The position numbers and the translations under genes were made by a program. A stretch of DNA of 6,414 nucleotides from CAZNRY01 sp964575675 (GTDB lineage Bacteria > Eisenbacteria > RBG-16-71-46 > CAIMUX01 > VGJL01): positions 1 through 6,414 of the forward strand of contig CAZNRY010000199.1 in assembly GCA_964575675.1 (NCBI GenBank), in the 5' to 3' direction. Positions within the stretch are counted from its first letter, which is position 1. Every line of letters begins with the position of its first letter. The notes beneath the pieces are model-generated. The model worked only from the letters and a program-made list of their open reading frames with translations, was not told where the DNA came from and made no database searches. Below, piece by piece: positions 1 to 5,052 of the stretch.

Positions 1-104
1 GTGGGCGATCAATCATGGTCACAGTCTACCATGAAATATGAACAGGACAAGTTCGTTTTTCATGCCCTCCATCGCCTCGGTCGGCTCTTCGTGATGCTCG
101 GCTC

Positions 105-120
105 CCCCGCGCGCGCGGGG
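105..120. repeat. 16-bp GC-only palindrome after the last gene
   Basis: CCCCGCGCGCGCGGGG is perfectly self-complementary and lies 42 bases beyond the stop at 163. It has no T-run on the minus strand, so it is not a standard terminator. Alternating GC of this kind can form a hairpin or Z-DNA; its role is unknown. Confidence 0.45.
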
Positions 121-162
121 ATAGACCGAACGGGGACCTGAGGGACGGCGGGCGCATCAGGG

Positions 163-678
163 CTAGCCGTCGGGCCGGCTGTCAAGGATCTGAATCCGAA
201 TCTTCCTTTCGTCCATGAGCGCGACGATCCTCGTCAGGCTCTCCTGAGCCTCTCGGAGACACGGTAGTACCCCTTTGAGATCGGGAGGGACCTCGGTGAG
301 GTCCGGCCAAAGACGCCAACGGTCATCATCCCGCGTGAACAAGACCTCGCATGCACCATACAGGGGGAACTCGACATCAACGATCCCACCCTTGAAGAGC
401 GGCATCCACGCAGGATCCACATCTCCAGTCGCGGAGGACACGCCGAAAGGGAAATCATAGACGGCGCGAGGAGGGCTATCGTCCGGGACGACTACCGGCC
501 CACCCATGCCGGCATAGCGGCGGAGCTGGTACACGTTGGACAGGATCGTCAAGACCACCTCGGAGAACTCCCCCCGAGTTATCGACCCATTCTCAATGCG
601 GGCGATCAGATCCACAAGCTTCTGGGCGGCCCCCTGGCACAGGAGCCTGACCCGCGGAGTGTAATCGACCACCTTCAC
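163..678 (-). CDS. hypothetical 171-residue protein, downstream member of a tandem paralogue pair
   Basis: A paralogue of the protein encoded at 675-1187 with the same length, no gaps until the last few residues, and the same conserved blocks. It starts at a GTG at 678, inside the preceding stop codon, with GAGGAG (689-684) 5 bases upstream; start and end of the family are thereby fixed by two independent copies. The C-terminal few residues (SRPDG versus EEQS) do not align. The aromatic-rich core with RWRLW and a conserved Cys in ACEVLF suggests a compact alpha/beta protein, but I cannot name it. A tandem pair of diverged small proteins is seen in immunity or antitoxin clusters among others; no toxin or partner is visible, so that stays speculation. 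Confidence 0.85.
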   Translation of the reverse strand: MKVVDYTPRVRLLCQGAAQKLVDLIARIENGSITRGEFSEVVLTILSNVYQLRRYAGMGGPVVVPDDSPPRAVYDFPFGVSSATGDVDPAWMPLFKGGIVDVEFPLYGACEVLFTRDDDRWRLWPDLTEVPPDLKGVLPCLREAQESLTRIVALMDERKIRIQILDSRPDG

Positions 679-1187
679 GACTGCTCCTCGTCAAGGAGCT
701 GAAGCCGAATCTTCCTCTCATTCATAAGTGCGACGATCCCCGTGAAGCTCCCCTGAGCCTCTCGGAGAAACGGTACGGCCCCGTGGATGTCCGCAGGGAT
801 ATCGCTTAGACCCCGCCATAGACGCCAACGTTCCTCGTCCCGCGTGAATAAGACCTCGCATGCACAATACAGGGGGAACTCGATATCGCCGATCCTGTGC
901 TGGAAAAGCGGCAGCCACACATGATCCGGTTCTCCAGTCTCGGAACACACGCCGAAAGGGAACTCATAGTTGGAGCGAGGAGGACGATTCTCCGGTACAA
1001 CAGCCGGCGCGCCCATGACGGCGTAGCGACGGAGCTGGTATACGTTGGTCAGGACGGCCAGTACTGCTTCGGAGAATTCGCCCACCGAGATGGGGGCGTT
1101 TTCAATGCGGGCGATCAGGTCCACGAGTTGTTGGGCGGCTCCCTCGCACAGAAGCCTGACTCGTGGAGTGTAGTCGACCATCTTCAT
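675..1187 (-). CDS. hypothetical 170-residue protein, upstream member of a tandem paralogue pair
   Basis: A probably cytoplasmic protein without signal peptide or membrane segment, of a family I do not recognise. By hand alignment it is about 69% identical to the next gene's product over 166 ungapped positions. The conserved blocks are VDYTPRVRLLC and LVDLIARIEN near the N-terminus, VYQLRRYA (49-56), FPFGV, then EFPLY-ACEVLFTRD--RWRLW (103-124), LREAQ, and IVALM-ERKIR near the C-terminus. Conservation across the whole length, with divergence concentrated in loops (57-100, 125-150), indicates a real protein under selection. The ATG at 1187 has only a weak ribosome site. Its stop overlaps the next gene's start by 4 bases (GTGA, 678-675), so the two are very probably translationally coupled. 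Fold and role are unknown. Confidence 0.85.
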   Translation of the reverse strand: MKMVDYTPRVRLLCEGAAQQLVDLIARIENAPISVGEFSEAVLAVLTNVYQLRRYAVMGAPAVVPENRPPRSNYEFPFGVCSETGEPDHVWLPLFQHRIGDIEFPLYCACEVLFTRDEERWRLWRGLSDIPADIHGAVPFLREAQGSFTGIVALMNERKIRLQLLDEEQS

Positions 1188-1303
1188 GACCGATGCTCAC
1201 TGTCTGGGTCGACGCCAGGGTGGGTCGCACCCGCTCATCAGCGTCCTGTTAGCCCGTCAGGTCACAACGGAGGTTCTTGGCCCCGCCACCGGCCGTCTCC
1301 GAG

Positions 1304-1672
1304 TCAGCTGAGATCGTACATCGCTCGGCGGACGTCTCCCAGGCGAAACATCAAGTCAATGAACTGCCGGTACCAGAGCGGCCACGAACCGGATGATTCA
1401 GCTTCAGCCTGCTCGGGGGTCGTATCAAACTCCAGAATCGTCACGGGGTCCGTGTAGAAGACGTACCGTGGTGGTTTGGCCGTGCAGTCGCTCCAGCCGA
1501 CCAGGTTGCCTTCCGCAGCGCCGGTTTCACCGCGATCCTTCGCCCAGTTTCTGGCACAGAGGTGGAAATCGATCAGGATGACGGCACCGGTGTCAGCGAG
1601 GTACTCCAATCCGTCGTGGTCGAGGCGACGGATCCTGAACGGGTCGTATCGGAAGTGCAGTGCGTTGCTCAT
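1304..1672 (-). CDS. hypothetical 122-residue protein, no recognised family
   Basis: A small, probably cytoplasmic protein with no signal peptide, membrane segment or known motif I can name. Its N-terminal part (MSNALHFRYDPFRIRRL) is basic, the middle contains VILIDFHLCARNWAKD and PRYVFYTDPVTILEFD, and the end is an amphipathic helix-like stretch (WYRQFIDLMFRLGDVRRAMYDLS). The start at 1672 follows AAGGAA at 15 bases, which is long; an in-frame ATG at 1708 has no better ribosome site, and the frame is open back to 1837 without a plausible start, so the N-terminus is uncertain. It lies 168 bases after the LamG gene behind a terminator-like hairpin and 116 bases before the paralogue pair. Family and function are unknown. 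The coding call rests on the open frame, residue composition and its position in a same-strand series. Confidence 0.7.
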   Translation of the reverse strand: MSNALHFRYDPFRIRRLDHDGLEYLADTGAVILIDFHLCARNWAKDRGETGAAEGNLVGWSDCTAKPPRYVFYTDPVTILEFDTTPEQAEAESSGSWPLWYRQFIDLMFRLGDVRRAMYDLS

Positions 1673-1705
1673 ATGACGAGCCAGAGATTCCTTACGGGGT
1701 CCTCT

Positions 1706-1719
1706 CATCAGGCCTGATG
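1706..1719. promoter_or_regulatory. perfect 14-bp palindrome upstream of the small orphan gene
   Basis: CATCAGGCCTGATG is its own reverse complement and lies 33-47 bases upstream of the start at 1672. It could be an operator for a dimeric regulator or a small leader hairpin. No convincing -35/-10 pair was found beside it: a TTGACT in the gap has no good -10 partner. Confidence 0.3.
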
Positions 1720-1786
1720 CCGATTCGGTTGCAAGGATTGGACTGCGTTTGCCACAAGTCAAGCTGCGTGCTCTGAATGTCCTATC

Positions 1787-1821
1787 GGAAAGACGGGGCA
1801 GTCGTACCTTCCACTGCCCCG
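1787..1821 (-). terminator. probable intrinsic terminator after the second LamG gene
   Basis: CGGGGCAGT (1821-1813) and ACTGCCCCG (1802-1794) form a perfect 9-bp stem with a 10-base loop, 19 bases after the LamG stop. The minus strand continues TCTTTCC, a short and interrupted T-tract, so termination may be partial. It separates the secreted-protein genes from the small genes downstream. Confidence 0.6.
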
Positions 1822-1840
1822 CTTCCCCTACGAGCAACTC

Positions 1841-2593
1841 TCAACGATAGAGGAACTTGATCTCTCCCCAGGAGGGGTGCTCCGCTGGAACGGGCGGGCT
1901 GCTCTCCCCGTAGATCTTCACCTCATCAATGCAGCCGAGGAACGATCCTGGGCTCTGACCATCCCAGTCGTTTCGACCGACATACAGAGGCCACGTAGTG
2001 TGGTTGATCGAACCCAAGGTGGCCGATACGACTCGGTCCTCGATCATGTTCAGGAACAGCTTCACCGTAGAGCCGTCGTACACGATCCGTACCTGAGTCC
2101 ACTTGTTGAGGACCAGCGGCCTGGTCGAAACGATCTGCGCCTGATTCGAAGGGCCGGCTGGGCTGCCCATGATCCTACACTCAACGGTGCCCTCCGGATT
2201 GAGAACCAAGGCATAAGAGTCATCTGACTCCCCCCCAGGTCCCCATTTCGTCACGATTCCCAGGTTGTGTCCTGGAATTGGCGCCTCGGGATATACCCAG
2301 ACTTGAAGTGTCAGACGGGGCATGCCGTCGAGCCCCGGAGCATCCGGGGTTTCCCAGCGGGCGTATGCTCCGTCAAGGTGTGCCGCGTTGTCGGCCGGGA
2401 GACCCGAGTAGCACCAGTCGGCCCCGTTGAACGCTGACAGGTCGTGCCCATTGCCGGTCGCGTCACGGGCAATTCCGCCCTGCCCTTCGTCGAACCGCCA
2501 CCACGCAGAGGGGTTCAGATCCGCCGCTCTGACGAGATCACCCGATGCAAAGATGACGAGCAACAAGAAGAGAAACATGAGCACCTTTCTCAT
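1841..2593 (-). CDS. secreted LamG-like protein with SWG..K.LYR C-terminal tail
   Basis: 250 residues. The start at 2593 is chosen because a longer in-frame version lacks a signal peptide, whereas this ATG follows a purine-rich AAGGGG site (2609-2604, 10 bases away) and opens with a textbook signal peptide (MRK, hydrophobic MFLFLLLVIFA, cleavage VRA23/AD). The mature part is one LamG/LamG-like domain (about 28-228): WWRFDEG, RDATGNGH, HLDG, LTLQVWVY, VTKWGPGG, WTQVRIVYDG, LYVGRNDW and IDEVKIY. A proline-rich linker (SSPPVPAEHP) leads to the terminal SWGEIKFLYR. It is paralogous to the LamG gene at 3941-4729, sharing PGLDGM/AGLDGM, KWG-GG and DDSY-L-L in order, though clearly diverged and without the calcium-type loop. 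A 215-base gap separates it from the preceding gene, so it may have its own promoter; none is obvious. Ligand unknown. Confidence 0.9.
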   Translation of the reverse strand: MRKVLMFLFLLLVIFASGDLVRAADLNPSAWWRFDEGQGGIARDATGNGHDLSAFNGADWCYSGLPADNAAHLDGAYARWETPDAPGLDGMPRLTLQVWVYPEAPIPGHNLGIVTKWGPGGESDDSYALVLNPEGTVECRIMGSPAGPSNQAQIVSTRPLVLNKWTQVRIVYDGSTVKLFLNMIEDRVVSATLGSINHTTWPLYVGRNDWDGQSPGSFLGCIDEVKIYGESSPPVPAEHPSWGEIKFLYR

Positions 2594-2615
2594 AACAGCA
2601 ATTCCCCTTTCCGGT

Positions 2616-2633
2616 CGAGATTCAAGAACCTCG
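2616..2633 (-). promoter_or_regulatory. leader hairpin upstream of the second LamG gene
   Basis: On the minus strand CGAGGTT-CUUG-AATCTCG forms a 7-bp stem (one G-U pair) with a 4-base loop. It ends 6 bases upstream of the purine-rich ribosome site at 2609-2604. It is similar in placement, but not in sequence, to the hairpins before the other two secreted-protein genes. Confidence 0.4.
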
Positions 2634-2808
2634 GTGGCATGCGGGGGAGGTTTGATTTGTCCGATCACCTGCCACCCGCCGTTTTCTGTAGCACCCGTTC
2701 TTCTAGTGCCAACGTGCCGCATCAGCAGCGGTGGGCGCGAGCCAGATACTCCGAGCGTGAAAGAACCTTCCGGGCCCGCCGGCTGCTGCATGCGGAAGTT
2801 GGACACCG

Positions 2809-3783
2809 TCACTGCCTTAGGAGAACCAGGGATTCGTTGGTCGTCTTGTCGCCGACCTGGACGCGACAGTGGTACACGGCACTCGGAAGCGCGTGGCCGC
2901 TGTTGTCCGTGCCATCCCAGGAGGTGCGATAGATACCTGCCGCCCCCGTATTCTGCAGGATGCGTCGCACGAGGCGCCCGGCAGAGTCGAAGATCAGCAC
3001 CTCCACTGGGCCCGCTTGGCTGACCGAAAACTCGATCTGGACACTACTGTGAAACGGATTCGGAGAGCTTACCGTCTGCAACCCCTCTTCCAGCCCATCT
3101 ATACCGCGAATCCCACTCGTTGTCTGGACCCAATCCGGGGCAGAATAGAAGGGCTCATACGATCGAAACGTCACACCAGAGCAGTACACATTGACGAACT
3201 CATAGGTACCGAGAGTTGCCGGGATCCCGGAGTAGTTCGCCGCGCCTATGAGCTGGCCATCTATGAACAGCGTCCATAGTGCATCGGCGACACGGTCGAT
3301 CTGGAAGTCGTGTGGTCCCGGAGAGAGGTCTGGAAACGGCAGGTTCGGAATCACGGGCGTATAGTTGTTCAAGTATCGGTAGTGGGTTAGGCCCATTGCG
3401 CGATGGCATGCATCGTAGTCGAAGATCACCGAGTCGTCAGCCTCGGATGGCGCCTGCTCATAGCAGTCGCCACCAATGAGGATGACTCCGAATCTGGTCT
3501 CCGTACACCGCGAGTCTTCGCAGGCGGCCGAGGGTTCTGGAATCGTCACCGTGAATGTCCAGCGAGTGGGTAGCGCGGGAAGGTCCCTGCATGCGACCGC
3601 CCAACCGCCAACATCACCGCCTGGGGAGGGCACGAACGTGCGTGCCGTATATTCCCATCCGTCGTTCGTAACGCCCCACGTCTGCGTACCCGGGTAGGCC
3701 TTGCTCCCTGACGGCACGAGCAAGAGCAGCAGGATGACTCCTCCTCTCGCGATAGTGCGTAGCGCGTGGATGAGTGTCTTCAT
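2809..3783 (-). CDS. secreted protein with unrecognised Cys-containing domain and C-terminal FlgD-type Ig tail
   Basis: 324 residues. The start at 3783 is chosen because AAAGGAG (3798-3792) lies 8 bases upstream and the protein then opens with a signal peptide (MKTLIHALR, hydrophobic LLLLL stretch, cleavage likely SKA29/YPG). Residues about 30-220 form a beta-rich domain I do not recognise, with cysteines in ACRDL, AACEDSRC, GGDCY, DACH and VYCSG; the FIDGQLIGAANY stretch recalls a concanavalin-like strand pair. Residues about 241-323 are a FlgD-type Ig domain: SSPNPFHSSVQIEF, VEVLIFDSAGRLVRRI, the SWDGTDNSG turn, LPSAVYHCRV, ending ESLVLLRQ. Such C-termini occur on exported proteins of FCB-type bacteria and resemble type IX secretion tails; export or anchoring by that route is inferred. 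It sits between two LamG genes and may share their transcript. No enzyme motif is visible. Confidence 0.85.
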   Translation of the reverse strand: MKTLIHALRTIARGGVILLLLLVPSGSKAYPGTQTWGVTNDGWEYTARTFVPSPGGDVGGWAVACRDLPALPTRWTFTVTIPEPSAACEDSRCTETRFGVILIGGDCYEQAPSEADDSVIFDYDACHRAMGLTHYRYLNNYTPVIPNLPFPDLSPGPHDFQIDRVADALWTLFIDGQLIGAANYSGIPATLGTYEFVNVYCSGVTFRSYEPFYSAPDWVQTTSGIRGIDGLEEGLQTVSSPNPFHSSVQIEFSVSQAGPVEVLIFDSAGRLVRRILQNTGAAGIYRTSWDGTDNSGHALPSAVYHCRVQVGDKTTNESLVLLRQ

Positions 3784-3791
3784 GGCGCGAT

Positions 3792-3812
3792 CTCCTTTCG
3801 GGGGCATCCCCC
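3792..3812 (-). promoter_or_regulatory. GC hairpin next to the ribosome site of the FlgD-Ig gene
   Basis: GGGGG-ATG-CCCCC (minus strand 3812-3800) is a perfect 5-bp stem with a 3-base loop. It ends one base before the Shine-Dalgarno AAAGGAG (3798-3792), which is 8 bases from the ATG at 3783. The ATG inside the loop begins a frame that also runs into the gene but lacks a ribosome site, supporting 3783 as the start. Confidence 0.55.
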
Positions 3813-3850
3813 ATTCGTGTGTCCAGCGTGCTCTTCAGCGGTGGGCTGGT

Positions 3851-3885
3851 CCGGCGCGGACCCTGCGCCGCAGGGACCGTGCCGG
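3851..3885. other. long imperfect intergenic stem-loop
   Basis: Two 16-base arms (3851-3866 and 3870-3885) pair over 14 of 16 positions around a 3-base loop: CCCTGC/GCAGGG at the top, then an A/A (T/T on the other strand) mismatch, 3 bp, one wobble or mismatch, and 5 bp CCGGC/GCCGG. It lies 55 bases after the stop of the LamG gene and 67 bases before the start of the next secreted protein. The minus strand has no T-run after it, so it is not a standard intrinsic terminator. An mRNA stability or processing element, or a repeat unit, is possible. Confidence 0.6.
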
Positions 3886-3940
3886 GCGAGATCCATTCGC
3901 TGCAACAGCGAGGTGGGCAGGGCCATCTCGTGTTGATGAC

Positions 3941-4729
3941 CTACCTGTAGAGAGCTTTCACGCCGCCCCAGGAGGTAGGGGTGACAGGTGTCGATTCGCA
4001 GGTGCAATCAGGTGCTACCACTGCGTCGTAAACGACGACCTGATCCAAGATCATGTTCAGGAATTGTGAGACTTCGTTGATTCCCATAAGCAAAGGAGCA
4101 TCGGTGTTCTGGACAAACTGGGTCTGCTGGTCAGTTCCGGTGTAGTACGGTCCGTCACTTGATGCGCAATTGATGTAGAGATGGATCGGGTCCGAGCCCG
4201 GTGCGAAAGTGGCACTGACATGAACCCACTGGTCGAGAGGAATGGACGCTTCTGAGAAACGCAGGGAGATGTAGTCATCGTCCGGGAGGTCGCTGGGATT
4301 GCCGTCGCTCACCTCGAGGTAGAGATGGTCGGCATCCCCATCCTGGTCACGGTCAGTCAGCCCGAGTTGGTAGGAGTCATCAATAGGACCACCCGCCCCC
4401 CACTTGTTCACGATATTCACGCCGCGGTCAGAGACCGGCGGATAAGCGTGGAGATAGATCCAAGCTTGAAGCGTGAGGGCCACCATTCCGTCGAGGCCCG
4501 CTCCGTCAGGGACCTCCACGTAGCCAGATGTGCCGTCTAGACTGATCCCGCTGTCGCAGCGTGCGACGTCGTAAGCTACCCCGCCATGAAGAGTGCCATT
4601 GTGGCCGTTTCCGCTCCAGTCATTGGCCGTGCCGTCGAAGGGCCACCAGGCGGCAACCGAAGCCATGGCCTGGGTAGCACCGAGGAGGGCCAGGACGACT
4701 AACCAGAACGAGAACATCCTCCGCGACAT
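3941..4729 (-). CDS. secreted LamG-like (concanavalin-fold) protein with SWG..K.LYR C-terminal tail
   Basis: 262 residues. The start at 4729 is chosen for its AAGGAGGTG ribosome site and because it begins a classic signal peptide (MSRR, then a hydrophobic core at 7-18, cleavage likely after A21 or A23). The mature protein is one LamG/LamG-like jelly-roll (about 27-237) with family landmarks WWPFDG, GNGH, LDG, LTLQAWIY, NKWG and the closing strand LDQVVVYD. Residues 126-134 (DRDQDGDAD) fit a DxDxDG calcium-binding loop. A Cys-containing linker (CTC, 242-244) leads to the terminal SWGGVKALYR, shared with the LamG protein at 1841-2593. LamG domains bind glycans or proteins outside the cell; no catalytic residues are evident, so a binding, adhesive or structural surface role is inferred. 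It is the first gene after the sigma-54 promoter and probably its main target. The ligand is unknown. Confidence 0.9.
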   Translation of the reverse strand: MSRRMFSFWLVVLALLGATQAMASVAAWWPFDGTANDWSGNGHNGTLHGGVAYDVARCDSGISLDGTSGYVEVPDGAGLDGMVALTLQAWIYLHAYPPVSDRGVNIVNKWGAGGPIDDSYQLGLTDRDQDGDADHLYLEVSDGNPSDLPDDDYISLRFSEASIPLDQWVHVSATFAPGSDPIHLYINCASSDGPYYTGTDQQTQFVQNTDAPLLMGINEVSQFLNMILDQVVVYDAVVAPDCTCESTPVTPTSWGGVKALYR

Positions 4730-4734
4730 GAGGA

Positions 4735-4755
4735 CACCTCCTTGCCCCGAAGGGC
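4735..4755 (-). promoter_or_regulatory. UUCG-loop hairpin abutting a strong Shine-Dalgarno
   Basis: On the minus strand GCCC-UUCG-GGGC (4755-4744) forms a 4-bp stem closed by the very stable C(UUCG)G tetraloop. It is followed with no gap by AAGGAGGTG (4743-4735), a nearly full-length complement of the 16S 3' end. The AGGAGG core lies 7 bases from the ATG at 4729, which decides the start of the LamG gene against in-frame upstream alternatives. The hairpin may keep the ribosome site single-stranded. Confidence 0.6.
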
Positions 4756-4915
4756 CGTTGTGCAGATGGCGCCGGGTCACTGGGCGGCACATCCGCCGGT
4801 GGAAGCCCGGCCACCTACCTGGAACCGAGCGGTCCGAAGACGACCGTGGGATCACCGCTGAAGAGTTGCCACTCGCGGTCGAGGAATACGTCAATCCCCA
4901 AAAGATTGGCAATAA

Positions 4916-4931
4916 AGCAAGGGATGTGCCA
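4916..4931 (-). promoter_or_regulatory. sigma-54 (-24/-12) promoter for the LamG gene
   Basis: The minus strand reads TGGCAC-ATCCC-TTGC-T. It matches the sigma-54 consensus TGGCAC-N5-TTGC[A/T] at every defined position, with the invariant GG (4930-4929) and GC (4918-4917) separated by exactly 10 bases. The predicted transcript start is near 4905, about 175 nt upstream of the LamG start at 4729. The gene immediately upstream, same strand, encodes a sigma-54 activator, which makes a chance match less likely. I found no other match of this quality in the other intergenic gaps I read. Confidence 0.85.
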
Positions 4932-5002
4932 GCGCGCGTCAAGGTGATGGGAGACCGATGGGAAGTTCAGCCAGAGAATGCAGCTATCTCTTGTCTCGCG
5001 GA

Positions 5003-5015
5003 TGGTTCGGAGCCA
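5003..5015. promoter_or_regulatory. candidate upstream activator site (imperfect dyad)
   Basis: TGGTTC-G-GAGCCA is an inverted repeat with 5 of 6 arm positions complementary. Its centre is about 105 bases upstream of the predicted start of the sigma-54 promoter, within the distance normal for NtrC-type enhancer sites, and it lies just after the regulator gene. Only one copy was seen, whereas such activators often use two, so this is a weak candidate. Confidence 0.25.
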
Positions 5016-5052
5016 CGATAGGGTTATTCATGGTGCGGCTGCGCCTAAGAGG

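Larger units (their letters stand above)
163..1187 (-). repeat. tandem gene duplication, two units of about 513-516 bases
   Basis: The two adjacent genes are direct repeats of one another, with stretches of near-identical DNA. For example, the block at about 340-375 (gacctcgcatgcac, cagggggaactcga) recurs at about 851-886 with few changes. The units abut with a 4-base overlap, the signature of an unequal-crossover or slippage duplication that then diverged by point change. Confidence 0.8.
4730..5052. other. 323-base intergenic control region between regulator and LamG gene
   Basis: No convincing coding frame. It contains, in minus-strand order, the end of the regulator transcript with no clear terminator (only an 11-base GCCT/AGGC mini-hairpin at 5042-5052), a weak dyad at 5003-5015, a strong sigma-54 promoter at 4916-4931, and a leader of about 175 nt with small hairpins at 4783-4797 (GGCGG/CCGCC) and 4744-4755 (UUCG loop). 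Frames read through this leader into the LamG gene, but they lack a signal peptide at their N-terminus and the LamG start at 4729 has a far better ribosome site. Confidence 0.7.

Noticed and set aside
1218..1232. GGGTG/CACCC hairpin before the first paralogue gene
   Set aside because: A 5-bp stem 31 bases from the start, not next to a ribosome site; not distinguishable from background in GC-rich DNA.
897..1457. 186-codon plus-strand open frame
   Set aside because: Lies antisense across the paralogue gene, the gap and the orphan gene; it is low-complexity and Arg/Ser-rich as expected of a shadow frame in GC-rich DNA.
2767..2798. Inverted repeat CTTCCG/CGGAAG with GTTCTTTC after it, as a terminator of the FlgD-Ig gene
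   Set aside because: Only a 6-bp stem with a 20-base loop and a poor T-tract; too weak to call.
2594..2812. N-terminal extension of the second LamG protein upstream of 2593
   Set aside because: The extra 73 residues have no signal character, would bury a clear signal peptide inside the protein, and lack a ribosome site at their start.
2427..3023. 198-codon plus-strand open frame
   Set aside because: Antisense to the end of one and the start of another signal-peptide gene, with Arg/Pro/Ser-rich composition and no recognisable domain.
3880..3895. Second sigma-54-like element (TGGATC, then GGCA, with GG-N10-GC spacing) before the FlgD-Ig gene
   Set aside because: Only the GG and GC doublets and a few flanking bases match; the TTGC and CAC parts are absent, and it overlaps the arm of the 3851-3885 hairpin.
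4730..4942. N-terminal extension of the first LamG protein upstream of 4729
   Set aside because: It would begin upstream of the sigma-54 promoter element and places a clear signal peptide and strong ribosome site internally.
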